From the NCBI GenBank assembly GCA_900769795.1, contig CAAGHZ010000017.1, positions 1 through 15,848 on the forward strand: DNA of 15,848 nt. Direction: 5' to 3'. Positions within the stretch are counted from its first letter, which is position 1, and every line of letters starts with the position of its first letter. The position numbers and the translations under genes were made by a program. The DNA comes from Clostridia bacterium. GTDB lineage: Bacteria; Bacillota; Clostridia; Monoglobales; Monoglobaceae. This document shows positions 6,801 to 13,288 of this stretch, piece by piece. The notes beneath the pieces were generated by a model. It saw nothing but the letters and a program-made list of their open reading frames with translations, was not told where the DNA came from and ran no database searches.

Positions 6801-8864
6801 GTTGTTTACGGCTTCTACCCGGGATATGCAGAGAATGGAACTACATGGAACTGGCAGCGTTGGTGGGTATCAAACGCTGTAAATGCATCTTCTTCTGCTA
6901 ACCCATTTATGGATAGTACAGATATGTACATCAGTCTTGACATTCTCCACGATGGCACAGAGCAAGCAGAGTCCGGAAGTGCGTGCCTTACACTTGCAGG
7001 TGCTCCTATTGTAAAGAATTCTAAGGGTGTTGTAGCAAGATATGGTGGTTGCACAATCCTTAATGCTAATATAATTGATGATAACAAGATGGTGTTCAAT
7101 GTAAACGATGGCGTTTCTACTTCAAGCGGTACAGTACTTGCGGCAGAAGCAGGTTTCAAGCAGTGGTACAATGTAGTGCTTCAGTACAACAGATACTCAA
7201 AAGACATTGAACTCTATATCGATGGTGAGATTGCATACGAAGGTCAGTTCTTCGGTGAGTTCATCGGACTTAACAACCTCTACTTCAATGTAGGTCACAA
7301 TGGTTTCTGGGTTGACAACATTGTTGTAAAGAGTGGCAGATATACACCTGCTCCTAAGGCTGAGGTTGATATGACTCTTCCTGTTGAGCTTCCTGAGGGA
7401 TACAGTTGGGCAGAAGATGGCAAGACTCTTAACATCAACAAGTCATACTTGAATGAAGAAGTAGCAAGTGCATACACAACAGAAGATGGTGTGAAAATCT
7501 ACATTGATGCAGAGGGTAATGTTACAGAAGACATTGCTGCAGCTGAACAGATTATAGTAAAAGCAACAGAAGACGGATCACTTCACTACTATCCAATCAA
7601 GGCAAGAACAGGCATGGCCCGTTTTGACCTTGGCGAAGACAGATGGATGATAGACGTAGCAGACGGTATGGGTGCTATGAGTGAGACATCAAAGGTATAC
7701 GTTGCAAGATATAATAATAAAGTATTGTCATACATCAAGGCGTACGATGTAGATGCAGTCGATGGTGATACATGGTTTGTAGATGTAACCGATGGTATCC
7801 AGAAGGGTGACAAAGTGTTGATCTTCAACAATGGCACAACACCTATATACAAGGATACAACTGATGTCACTGTTGTATGTTGGGGCGACAGCCTTACAGA
7901 AGGTGTAGCAGGTAACGGCGTTAACTATCCTGATGAACTTGCAAAACTTATTGACTACAATGTAGTTAATATGGGTGTTGCAGGGGAGAGCCTTATCACA
8001 ATTGCGGCTCGTTCAGGTGCTCTCAACATAGTTCTTGGTGAGGATCTTGAAATCCCTTCAGATAGAGTTGCAGTAGATATCGCACTTTCAAGTACAGAAC
8101 TTTATGATGATAGCGAAGAAGAAGGTGTTGCAGGTTATGCCGGCAGAATCGCACCTTGTAACACATCAAGAGGCGGATGGACACCTGCAGAAATCGTTAT
8201 TGATGAAGAAACTGTTATCGAAGGTAGACTTTATACAACATATGATACAGATGCAAACAGCGTAAGAGTTCTTAAGACCTCAACATTTACAAGAGCAGAA
8301 GTTGGTGATGCGATTACCGCACCTGCAGGTTCAATCATTAAGGTTGCAGCGCACGATGTAGAAGGTGACATCAACATCTACTGGGCAGGTACAAACCTTG
8401 GTTGGGATGATTCTGACCTTGGCTCCGCTAAGTGCACACCTGAAAATGGTCTTGTAGCTCTCAAGAAGATGATTCTTGAAAACGAAGGTATTGAGTTTAC
8501 AAGCAAGCAGGATGTACTTGATGCAGAAATCCCTGCAGATGCTAAGTTTATCGTAATAGGTATGACAACAGGTGCTGCAAATTCATGGCCCGGCATAAAC
8601 GATGCTTATGCAGAGGCGTTTGGTGATCACTTCCTTAATGTTAAGGAATATCTCGCATCAGAAGAAGCGCTTGAGGATGCAGGCATTGAAGCAACTGAAA
8701 AGGATTTGGAATATATTGCAGCAGGCAAGATTCCGTTCTCACTCCTTGGTGGTTACAGATATCCTAACGACCCTACAAAGGCTGACGAAGTTCACCTTAA
8801 CGGAACCGGATACAAGCTTCTTGCAAGACAGGTTTACCTCAAGATGATGCAGCTTGGTTATTAA
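3900..8864 (+). CDS. Large secreted four-LamG-module protein with C-terminal SGNH/GDSL hydrolase domain
   Basis: This is a 1654-residue exported protein. A signal peptide with basic start, hydrophobic core (about residues 14-29) and a VFA-AEE cleavage site near 34 is clear. Four divergent LamG/concanavalin-like beta-sandwich modules follow at about 42-289, 304-515, 537-829 and 927-1146. Each ends in an [F/I/V]D[D/N][F/L/I]-type strand; modules 2 and 3 then share FDPAT. Two small linker domains lie at about 850-920 and 1158-1234. The C-terminal domain (about 1322-1654) is an SGNH hydrolase: GDSLTEG at 1329-1335 (nucleophile Ser1331), Gly1362 in the oxyanion block, Asn1499 in GTNLG, and Asp1629/His1632 in DEVHLN. 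The likely role is de-esterifying a polysaccharide or glycoconjugate bound by the LamG modules; the substrate is unknown. No sortase motif, SLH or dockerin domain is visible. AAGGAG at 3885-3890 supports the start. It is transcribed alone. Confidence 0.85.
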   Translation: MKNINRKSRWTRVLAGLSAAVMVITSMGAMPVFAAEEPTATTIVPLVDFNSYSTLTIEDVNTSDKKVNDLTAWSEVEPQFSTQNDVVNATGDITVTIADNGKNGAGDKYFDTQYISYTENDTQKKSTGVALNYNSGAINAGMKSIALTAGQQLVYEVSVHSGKNFSIYDRRGAIDGDQTTNILNHLFWVQGGKLYVNDGTKTSYDTTKAMGYVQLPENAWADVKLVYTAVEGANNDTVRVYVNGELVELDGCAIDGVNLLGYDFLGASSSRFTIGGASTFDNFAVTKYDGIKYDDVIVPDPVVADIVPVIDFNDTTKWVNKVVETNGTWNGWGVKTGAKFDFIQDGEGDQSIKLTHNNADWSNLGWTYITNTDTSREGDQMVVSMKLHTGTNFNINPLVGKDNRSSGGVDERTYIGGLFSTSGTTFKHSNGGHSKGFGHEEATKADAVSVVMPTDSWIDLTVVYTRKTSTIDADIYMNGYLVAETELIETYLMDDPFGRIEIGNGHFDDFGIKAYTYGAKFDPATLDKGQWGSVVEVIPTVAMDANWGTGDGQVAPVITKKSQVVVDADGTKLSNDSNSDVAVVNYTGDTTENVAGKGKAVGDAYFMGASNIQYRSSDNVGGLLKKETGLNEGEQLVISFQALSSKNTSVYARFEGKRYVSTDNLYVLNTETNKYDKVTEKPAGIQNAVGFNNFNQFVRINGGNLQVLNGEPNEVAPGNASDDMTLDGKKYKAADDTIAQANLLSVALPSDQWVTVTMVYTAGAQTFTAGNNNTPEVVNVTKKDTVAVYVNNVLVLPETEMAENNLFRKIERLDFQGATTIDNLSAIAYKGSYRFDPATIPGTDAEEAAAIGWDMAGIYVDAEKTAAALIADIKDMDGVANCTLINAAGIAIDGAALANTAAHAVVTAEDGKAYAIQIKSDSVLSSETTYVSLDGTDVKALQIRDTGTSAGKDSNTEYSKYGWGEDEVVYGFYPGYAENGTTWNWQRWWVSNAVNASSSANPFMDSTDMYISLDILHDGTEQAESGSACLTLAGAPIVKNSKGVVARYGGCTILNANIIDDNKMVFNVNDGVSTSSGTVLAAEAGFKQWYNVVLQYNRYSKDIELYIDGEIAYEGQFFGEFIGLNNLYFNVGHNGFWVDNIVVKSGRYTPAPKAEVDMTLPVELPEGYSWAEDGKTLNINKSYLNEEVASAYTTEDGVKIYIDAEGNVTEDIAAAEQIIVKATEDGSLHYYPIKARTGMARFDLGEDRWMIDVADGMGAMSETSKVYVARYNNKVLSYIKAYDVDAVDGDTWFVDVTDGIQKGDKVLIFNNGTTPIYKDTTDVTVVCWGDSLTEGVAGNGVNYPDELAKLIDYNVVNMGVAGESLITIAARSGALNIVLGEDLEIPSDRVAVDIALSSTELYDDSEEEGVAGYAGRIAPCNTSRGGWTPAEIVIDEETVIEGRLYTTYDTDANSVRVLKTSTFTRAEVGDAITAPAGSIIKVAAHDVEGDINIYWAGTNLGWDDSDLGSAKCTPENGLVALKKMILENEGIEFTSKQDVLDAEIPADAKFIVIGMTTGAANSWPGINDAYAEAFGDHFLNVKEYLASEEALEDAGIEATEKDLEYIAAGKIPFSLLGGYRYPNDPTKADEVHLNGTGYKLLARQVYLKMMQLGY

Positions 8865-8873
8865 TTAGTTTTT

Positions 8874-8902
8874 AAAAAAGGCGACCTATGGTCGCCTTTT
8901 TT
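8874..8902 (+). terminator. Intrinsic terminator of the LamG-SGNH gene
   Basis: AAAAAAGGCGACC (8874-8886) pairs perfectly over 13 bp with GGTCGCCTTTTTT (8890-8902) around a TAT loop, beginning ten bases after the stop codon. It closes the single-gene unit and, with its A-tract, may also work in the opposite direction. Confidence 0.94.
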
Positions 8903-8908
8903 ATATGC

Positions 8909-8943
8909 AAAAAAAGAAAAACAAACTTTGTTTTTCTTTTTTT
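8909..8943. repeat. Perfect 17-bp A/T-rich inverted repeat before the microcompartment promoter
   Basis: A 17-base arm (8909-8925, seven A, G, five A, C, three A) is exactly complementary to 8927-8943 around the single base C8926; in RNA the loop would open to a few bases. It ends 13 bases before the -35 of the downstream promoter, and pyrimidine-rich sequence continues to about 8949. It could be a second U-tract terminator, a transcription-insulating hairpin or an operator. The sequence alone does not decide. Confidence 0.7.
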
Positions 8944-8956
8944 TTCTTTGAATCTA

Positions 8957-8985
8957 TTGACATATGTTTGTTTTTATTGTATTAT
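8957..8985 (+). promoter_or_regulatory. Promoter of the glycyl-radical microcompartment operon
   Basis: TTGACA (8957-8962), a 17-base spacer and TATTAT (8980-8985) form a near-consensus SigA promoter 41 bases before the dehydratase ATG at 9027. No cobalamin riboswitch fits in the space, consistent with a B12-independent dehydratase. I found no clear catabolite-repression (cre) match. Confidence 0.75.
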
Positions 8986-9026
8986 TATATTGTAACATAG
9001 TAGTAATAAAAGGAGGCGGCGTTTTT

Positions 9027-11546
9027 ATGAAGTTTTATTCAGAGGATATTGCAAAAAGCCCGCGTATTGATTTACTTAAAGAGGATTTGTTCCGCAGTAA
9101 GCCACAGATTGAGGCTGACCGCGGTGTATTGATTACAGAATCATATAAAATGACTGAGGGTATGCCTGTTATTACAAGAAGGGCAAAGGCGTTTCGTCAT
9201 ATTCTTGAGAATATCCCCATCACAATCAGGGACAGAGAACTTATCGTAGGCAGCGCAACAAAAGCGCCAAGAAGTTGTCAGGTCTTCCCGGAATTCTCTT
9301 ATGAGTGGCTCGAGAGTGAGTTTGATACTATCGAGACAAGAAGCGCCGATCCGTTTGTTATATCAGAAGAAACAAAACAAGCGCTCAGAGATGCTTATAA
9401 ATATTGGAAGGGCAAGACAACAAGCGAACTTGCGGCTTCCTATATGAGAAAAGAGACCCTTGATGCTATTGAACATAACATATTTACCCCGGGCAACTAC
9501 TTTTATAATGGTGTAGGACACGTTACTGTAGCCTACGATGAAATACTTGATATTGGTTTTGAGGGTATAATTGATAAAGCAAAAGTTGCAATTTTCAGCC
9601 TTGATGATACAGATGGTGATTATTGTGAAAAGAGAGCTTTTTTAGAGGCAGTTATTGAGAGTTTTGAGGCGGCATCTGCATACGCAAAGAGATATGCAGA
9701 CCTTGCAAAGGAAATGGCAGAAAAATGCACGGATATGACAAGACGTGATGAACTTTTAGAGATTGCAAAAAACTGCGAAAAGGTGCCAAGATGCGGCGCT
9801 GAGAGTTTTTATGAGGCGTGTCAGTCTTTCTGGTTTGTGCAGATGCTTATCCAGACTGAGTCAAGCGGACATTCTATATCTCCGGGACGCTTTGATGTAT
9901 ATATGTATCCTTATTATAAAAAAGATTTGGATAGCGGAAAGATTACCCGTGAGTTTGCGCAGGAACTTATGGACTGTGTATGGATAAAGCTAAACGACCT
10001 CAGTAAAGCAAGAGATGCGGCATCTGCCGCAGGCTTTGCCGGATATAGTATGTTCCAGAATCTTATAGCAGGTGGACAGGACAAAAATGGTGAAGATATA
10101 ACAAATGACCTGTCATTTATGTGTATCAATGCATCTATGCACACTATGCTTCCTCAGCCGTCCCTCTCTGTTAGAGTGTGGAACAAGTCTCCTCATGAGT
10201 TTTTGATTCGTGCGGCAGAACTTACAAGAACGGGTATTGGTCTTCCTGCGTACTACAATGACGAGGTTATCATACCTGCTCTTATCAGCAGAGGACTTAC
10301 TCTTGAGGATGCAAGACAGTATAATATAATCGGTTGCGTTGAGCCACAGAAAGCAGGCAAGACCGACGGTTGGCACGATGCGGCGTTCTTTAATATGTGT
10401 CGTCCTCTTGAACTTGTCTTCTCCAATGGTATGGACAATGGAAAGCAGATAAGTATAAAAACCGGAGACATTGAGAATATGAAAACTTTCGAAGAGTTTT
10501 ATGATGCATACAAGACTCAGACAGAGTATATGATTTCCCTTATGGTAAATGCCGACAATGCCATTGATATGGCGCACATGAAACGTTGTCCCCTTCCTTT
10601 CCTCTCGGGAATGATAGAGGACTGTATCGGCAGAGGCAAGAGTGCCCAAGAGGGTGGCGCAATATACAACTTTACCGGCCCTCAGGGATTTGGTGTTGCT
10701 AATATGGCGGATTCTCTCTACTCGATCAAAAAACTTGTGTTTGAGGAGAAGAAGTTTACACTCTCAGAACTTAAGGATGCACTTTTAAACAACTTTGGCA
10801 AGGGCGATAAATCCGATTTTGCCGAGGCTGTGACAATCGGCGTAGTAAAGAGTCTTGCAGAAAAAGGCGTAAGTGTTTCGGAAGAACAGATCAAGAGCAT
10901 TTACGAGAGTGCAAGTGCCGGCGGCGGCAACGCAAATCCAAGGCACGCCGAGATTTTAAGGATGATAGAAGAAGTACCTAAGTTTGGTAACGACAATGCA
11001 GAAGTTGACGCCTTTGCAAGAGATGTTGCCTATACATATACAAAGCCTGTTGAGAAGTACAAAAACCCAAGAGGCGGTATCTATCAGGCAGGACTGTATC
11101 CTGTTTCGGCAAATGTTCCGCTCGGTGCGCAGACAGGTGCAACCCCTGACGGAAGATATGCATACACCCCTGTTGCAGACGGTGTTTCACCGTCGGCAGG
11201 TAGAGATGTATCAGGGCCGACTGCTTCTGCAAACTCTGTATCAAAACTTGACCACTTTATTGCATCAAACGGTACTTTGTTTAATATGAAGTTCCATCCG
11301 TCTGCACTTAAGGGCAGATCGGGGCTTGAAAGTTTTGTGGCTCTTATCAGAGGATACTTTGACCAGAAGGGCAGCCATATGCAGTTTAATGTTGTAAGCC
11401 GTGAGACCCTGATTGATGCACAAAAGCACCCTGAAAACTATAAGGGGCTTGTTGTTCGTGTTGCAGGCTACAGTGCGTTGTTTACAACCCTTTCTAAATC
11501 TCTGCAGGATGATATTATCAACCGAACAGAGCAAAAGGGATTTTAA
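9027..11546 (+). CDS. B12-independent glycyl radical 1,2-propanediol (glycerol-type) dehydratase
   Basis: A glycyl radical enzyme that dehydrates 1,2-propanediol to propionaldehyde (or glycerol to 3-hydroxypropionaldehyde). Of 839 residues, most align by eye with the Clostridium butyricum glycerol dehydratase as I remember it. The equivalents of its active-site residues are present: His165 in GVGH, His282 in SGHS, Cys437 and Glu439 in GCVEP, Asp451 in GWHD, and radical Gly814 in RVAGYSA. The Cys-Val-Glu-Pro plus Asp set favours diol dehydratase over pyruvate formate-lyase or arylacetate decarboxylases. About 50 residues (roughly 591-640) are inserted relative to the C. butyricum enzyme and may be a targeting segment. 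AGGAGG at 9011-9016 supports ATG 9027. An upstream in-frame ATG (8964) lies inside the promoter. The activase gene begins 12 bases downstream. Confidence 0.92.
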   Translation: MKFYSEDIAKSPRIDLLKEDLFRSKPQIEADRGVLITESYKMTEGMPVITRRAKAFRHILENIPITIRDRELIVGSATKAPRSCQVFPEFSYEWLESEFDTIETRSADPFVISEETKQALRDAYKYWKGKTTSELAASYMRKETLDAIEHNIFTPGNYFYNGVGHVTVAYDEILDIGFEGIIDKAKVAIFSLDDTDGDYCEKRAFLEAVIESFEAASAYAKRYADLAKEMAEKCTDMTRRDELLEIAKNCEKVPRCGAESFYEACQSFWFVQMLIQTESSGHSISPGRFDVYMYPYYKKDLDSGKITREFAQELMDCVWIKLNDLSKARDAASAAGFAGYSMFQNLIAGGQDKNGEDITNDLSFMCINASMHTMLPQPSLSVRVWNKSPHEFLIRAAELTRTGIGLPAYYNDEVIIPALISRGLTLEDARQYNIIGCVEPQKAGKTDGWHDAAFFNMCRPLELVFSNGMDNGKQISIKTGDIENMKTFEEFYDAYKTQTEYMISLMVNADNAIDMAHMKRCPLPFLSGMIEDCIGRGKSAQEGGAIYNFTGPQGFGVANMADSLYSIKKLVFEEKKFTLSELKDALLNNFGKGDKSDFAEAVTIGVVKSLAEKGVSVSEEQIKSIYESASAGGGNANPRHAEILRMIEEVPKFGNDNAEVDAFARDVAYTYTKPVEKYKNPRGGIYQAGLYPVSANVPLGAQTGATPDGRYAYTPVADGVSPSAGRDVSGPTASANSVSKLDHFIASNGTLFNMKFHPSALKGRSGLESFVALIRGYFDQKGSHMQFNVVSRETLIDAQKHPENYKGLVVRVAGYSALFTTLSKSLQDDIINRTEQKGF

Positions 11547-11558
11547 AGGATTGATATT

Positions 11559-12347
11559 ATGAATGATTATCTACAGACCACGGGGCGGATATTTGATATT
11601 CAGCGATTTTCCGTTCACGACGGACCCGGGGTACGTACAATTATATTTTTAAAAGGTTGTTTTCTGCGTTGCAGGTGGTGTTGTAACCCCGAGTCTCAAA
11701 GCCGCAATATTGAGGTTATGGAGACAGACGGTAAAAAGAAAACTGTCGGCAGAGATGTGACTGTGGCGGAGGTTATGGAAATCATCGAAAGAGACAGAGT
11801 CTACTACCGTCACTCAAATGGTGGAGTTACCTTGTCGGGTGGCGAGTGCCTTGCTCAGCCTGAGTTTGCGGCGGCAATACTGAAGGCGTGCAAAGCACGT
11901 GGCATAAACACAGCGATTGAATCAACAGGGTGTGCGCCCTTTGGAAAGATAGAGATGCTTCTTGAAAACCTTGACCTGTACCTTATGGATATAAAGCACA
12001 TAAATTCGGCTAAACATAAGGAGTTTACCACTCAGCCAAACGAGCTTATACTTGAAAACGCAGCAAAGATTGCAAAGGTCGCCAAGGAACTTATAATTCG
12101 CGTGCCGGTGATTCCTACATTTAATGACACCGAGGAAGAAATCAGAGATATTGCAAGATTTGCCAAGGGGCTTACAGGGGTTAAAGAATTGCACCTTTTG
12201 CCATATCATAAGTTTGGCGAGGATAAATACAAGGGACTTGGCAGGGACTACCTTATGGCAGGTATAGATACAATGCCGGATGCCCATATAGAAAAACTGA
12301 AAAGTGTTGTAGAAGAAACAGGGCTTATTTGCAGAATAGGAGGATAG
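11559..12347 (+). CDS. Glycyl radical enzyme activating enzyme (radical SAM)
   Basis: This enzyme uses a [4Fe-4S] cluster and S-adenosylmethionine to make the glycyl radical on Gly814 of the upstream dehydratase. The 262-residue protein starts with the activase signature IQRFSVHDGPGVRT (residues 14-27). Then comes the radical-SAM triad Cys34-x3-Cys38-x2-Cys41 and the SAM-binding SGGE motif at 93-96. Later blocks MDIKHINSAKH (143-153) and LHLLPYHKFGEDKY (211-224) match PFL-activase-type proteins. Only about 50 residues separate the cluster motif from SGGE, and no CxxCxxC sets are present, so the two-cluster ferredoxin insert common in glycerol dehydratase and other GRE activases is absent. TAAAGGA overlapping the preceding stop is its ribosome site. 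Cotranscribed with the dehydratase. Confidence 0.94.
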   Translation: MNDYLQTTGRIFDIQRFSVHDGPGVRTIIFLKGCFLRCRWCCNPESQSRNIEVMETDGKKKTVGRDVTVAEVMEIIERDRVYYRHSNGGVTLSGGECLAQPEFAAAILKACKARGINTAIESTGCAPFGKIEMLLENLDLYLMDIKHINSAKHKEFTTQPNELILENAAKIAKVAKELIIRVPVIPTFNDTEEEIRDIARFAKGLTGVKELHLLPYHKFGEDKYKGLGRDYLMAGIDTMPDAHIEKLKSVVEETGLICRIGG

Positions 12348-12350
12348 GCT

Positions 12351-12722
12351 ATGACGGATATAGAGAGTTTGCAGAATAAAATGAGAATAATACAGGAACT
12401 TGTTCCGGGTAAGCAGATTACCCTTGCTCATATAATAGCAAATCCTGATAAGATTTTGTATCAGAAACTTGGGCTTGACCCATCTGTTGACTATGCAAAG
12501 TCGGCAATCGGTATTGTTACCATGTCGCCGGCAGAAACTGCTATTATTGCGGGGGATATAGCTATCAAGGCATCAGGGGTAGAACTTGGCTTTGTGGACC
12601 GCTTCAGCGGTACTCTTATAGTGACAGGCACAGTATCTGAGGTGGATGCAGCGCTCAGGGCGCTTGCTGACTACTGTGAGGAAACCCTCGGCTTTACCGT
12701 CTGCCCCATAACCAAGACCTGA
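12351..12722 (+). CDS. EutS/PduU-family bacterial microcompartment shell protein
   Basis: A 123-residue BMC-domain protein of the circularly permuted EutS/PduU class, which forms hexameric tiles of the polyhedral shell. The characteristic blocks are RIIQELVPGKQITLAHIIANP at residues 12-32, AIGIVTMSPAETAIIAGDIA at 52-71, and the DRFSGTLIVTG strand at 83-93. It ends in the conserved GFTVCPITKT tail. The first block gives the N-terminal beta-barrel that distinguishes this subgroup from ordinary BMC-H proteins. AGGAGG at 12338-12343 lies inside the end of the activase gene, and only three bases separate the genes. It is the only shell protein in the window. A working compartment also needs BMC-H and pentamer (EutN/CcmL-type) proteins, presumably encoded beyond the right edge. 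Confidence 0.95.
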   Translation: MTDIESLQNKMRIIQELVPGKQITLAHIIANPDKILYQKLGLDPSVDYAKSAIGIVTMSPAETAIIAGDIAIKASGVELGFVDRFSGTLIVTGTVSEVDAALRALADYCEETLGFTVCPITKT

Positions 12723-12727
12723 TAACT

Positions 12728-13153
12728 ATGAAGAAGATAATATTTGTCGGAAGAACAGGTAGCGGAAAAACCTCCCTGACACAGGCGATAAAGGGGCAGA
12801 AAATCAAATATCAAAAGACTCAGTATGTAGAATACGGTGATTGCATCATAGATACTCCCGGTGAGTATGCAGAGAATAATCATCTCGGCAGGGCATTGGC
12901 GCTATACTCTTATGAGGCGGACATTGTAGGACTTTTGCTATCGGCAACTGAGCCATACTCTCTCTATCCACCAGCAATTACAAGCTCTGCAAACAGAGAG
13001 GTTGTGGGAATTGTCACAAAGACGGACCACGAGAGAGCAAATGTAGAGAGGGCTGAAAGATGGCTGAGACTTGCAGGATGTAAAAAGATATTTTTTGTAA
13101 GCTCCAAGACCGGCGAGGGTATTGAGGAAATCGTAAATTATCTAAAAAAATAA
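12728..13153 (+). CDS. EutP/PduV-family small GTPase-like protein
   Basis: A 141-residue P-loop protein of the EutP/PduV family found in many microcompartment operons. PduV has been reported to associate with the compartment and influence its movement or positioning; a general role is not settled. Visible GTPase motifs are G1 GRTGSGKTS (residues 8-16), G3 DTPGEY (42-47), a G4 variant TKTD (97-100) in place of NKxD, and a G5-like SSKTGEG (125-131). Length is normal for the family. The gene starts five bases after the shell protein stop, with no convincing ribosome site of its own, so translation probably depends on coupling. It ends the first microcompartment transcription segment; 135 non-coding bases with a new promoter follow, and no hairpin terminator is visible. 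Confidence 0.92.
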   Translation: MKKIIFVGRTGSGKTSLTQAIKGQKIKYQKTQYVEYGDCIIDTPGEYAENNHLGRALALYSYEADIVGLLLSATEPYSLYPPAITSSANREVVGIVTKTDHERANVERAERWLRLAGCKKIFFVSSKTGEGIEEIVNYLKK

Positions 13154-13192
13154 AAAATCAAAGAAAAAACCACAAAAACACAGAAAAAACTA

Positions 13193-13221
13193 TTGACGAC
13201 GGTTGTTCGTTATGGTAGTAT
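13193..13221 (+). promoter_or_regulatory. Internal promoter in front of the aldolase gene
   Basis: TTGACG (13193-13198), a 17-base spacer and TAGTAT (13216-13221) preceded by TGG (extended -10) form a good SigA promoter 67 bases before ATG 13289. A TATAAT at 13221-13226 overlaps it but would need a 22-base spacer. The remaining bases of the 135-base gap are A-rich with no obvious hairpin. Transcription of the aldolase, DUF336 and alcohol dehydrogenase genes may thus be partly independent of the dehydratase. Confidence 0.7.
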
Positions 13222-13288
13222 ATAATTGATAATAATATTTGATATATAATTAAACACTATATATAAAGAAAGTAGAGGAGAAATTATT

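Noticed and set aside
3900..8864. Cell-wall anchoring of the large secreted protein (LPXTG, SLH or dockerin)
   Set aside because: The C-terminus ends directly after the SGNH domain with no LPXTG, hydrophobic tail, SLH or dockerin-like repeat.
8964..9026. Upstream in-frame start at 8964 giving the dehydratase a hydrophobic, membrane-like N-terminal extension
   Set aside because: The stretch lies within the promoter (-10 at 8980-8985), has no ribosome site, and AGGAGG at 9011-9016 points to ATG 9027, where homology begins.
8865..9026. Cobalamin or other riboswitch before the dehydratase
   Set aside because: The space is filled by a terminator, an A/T palindrome and a promoter; only about 40 transcribed leader bases remain, too few for a known riboswitch.
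9027..11546. Choline trimethylamine-lyase, hydroxyproline dehydratase or isethionate lyase identity for the glycyl radical enzyme
   Set aside because: The GCVEP motif is shared, but near-collinear similarity to glycerol/propanediol dehydratase, the GWHD aspartate and the fuculose-type aldolase context favour diol dehydratase.
13221..13226. TATAAT as the -10 element of the aldolase promoter
   Set aside because: Its distance from the only good -35 would be 22 bases; TAGTAT with a TGG extension at 17 bases fits better.
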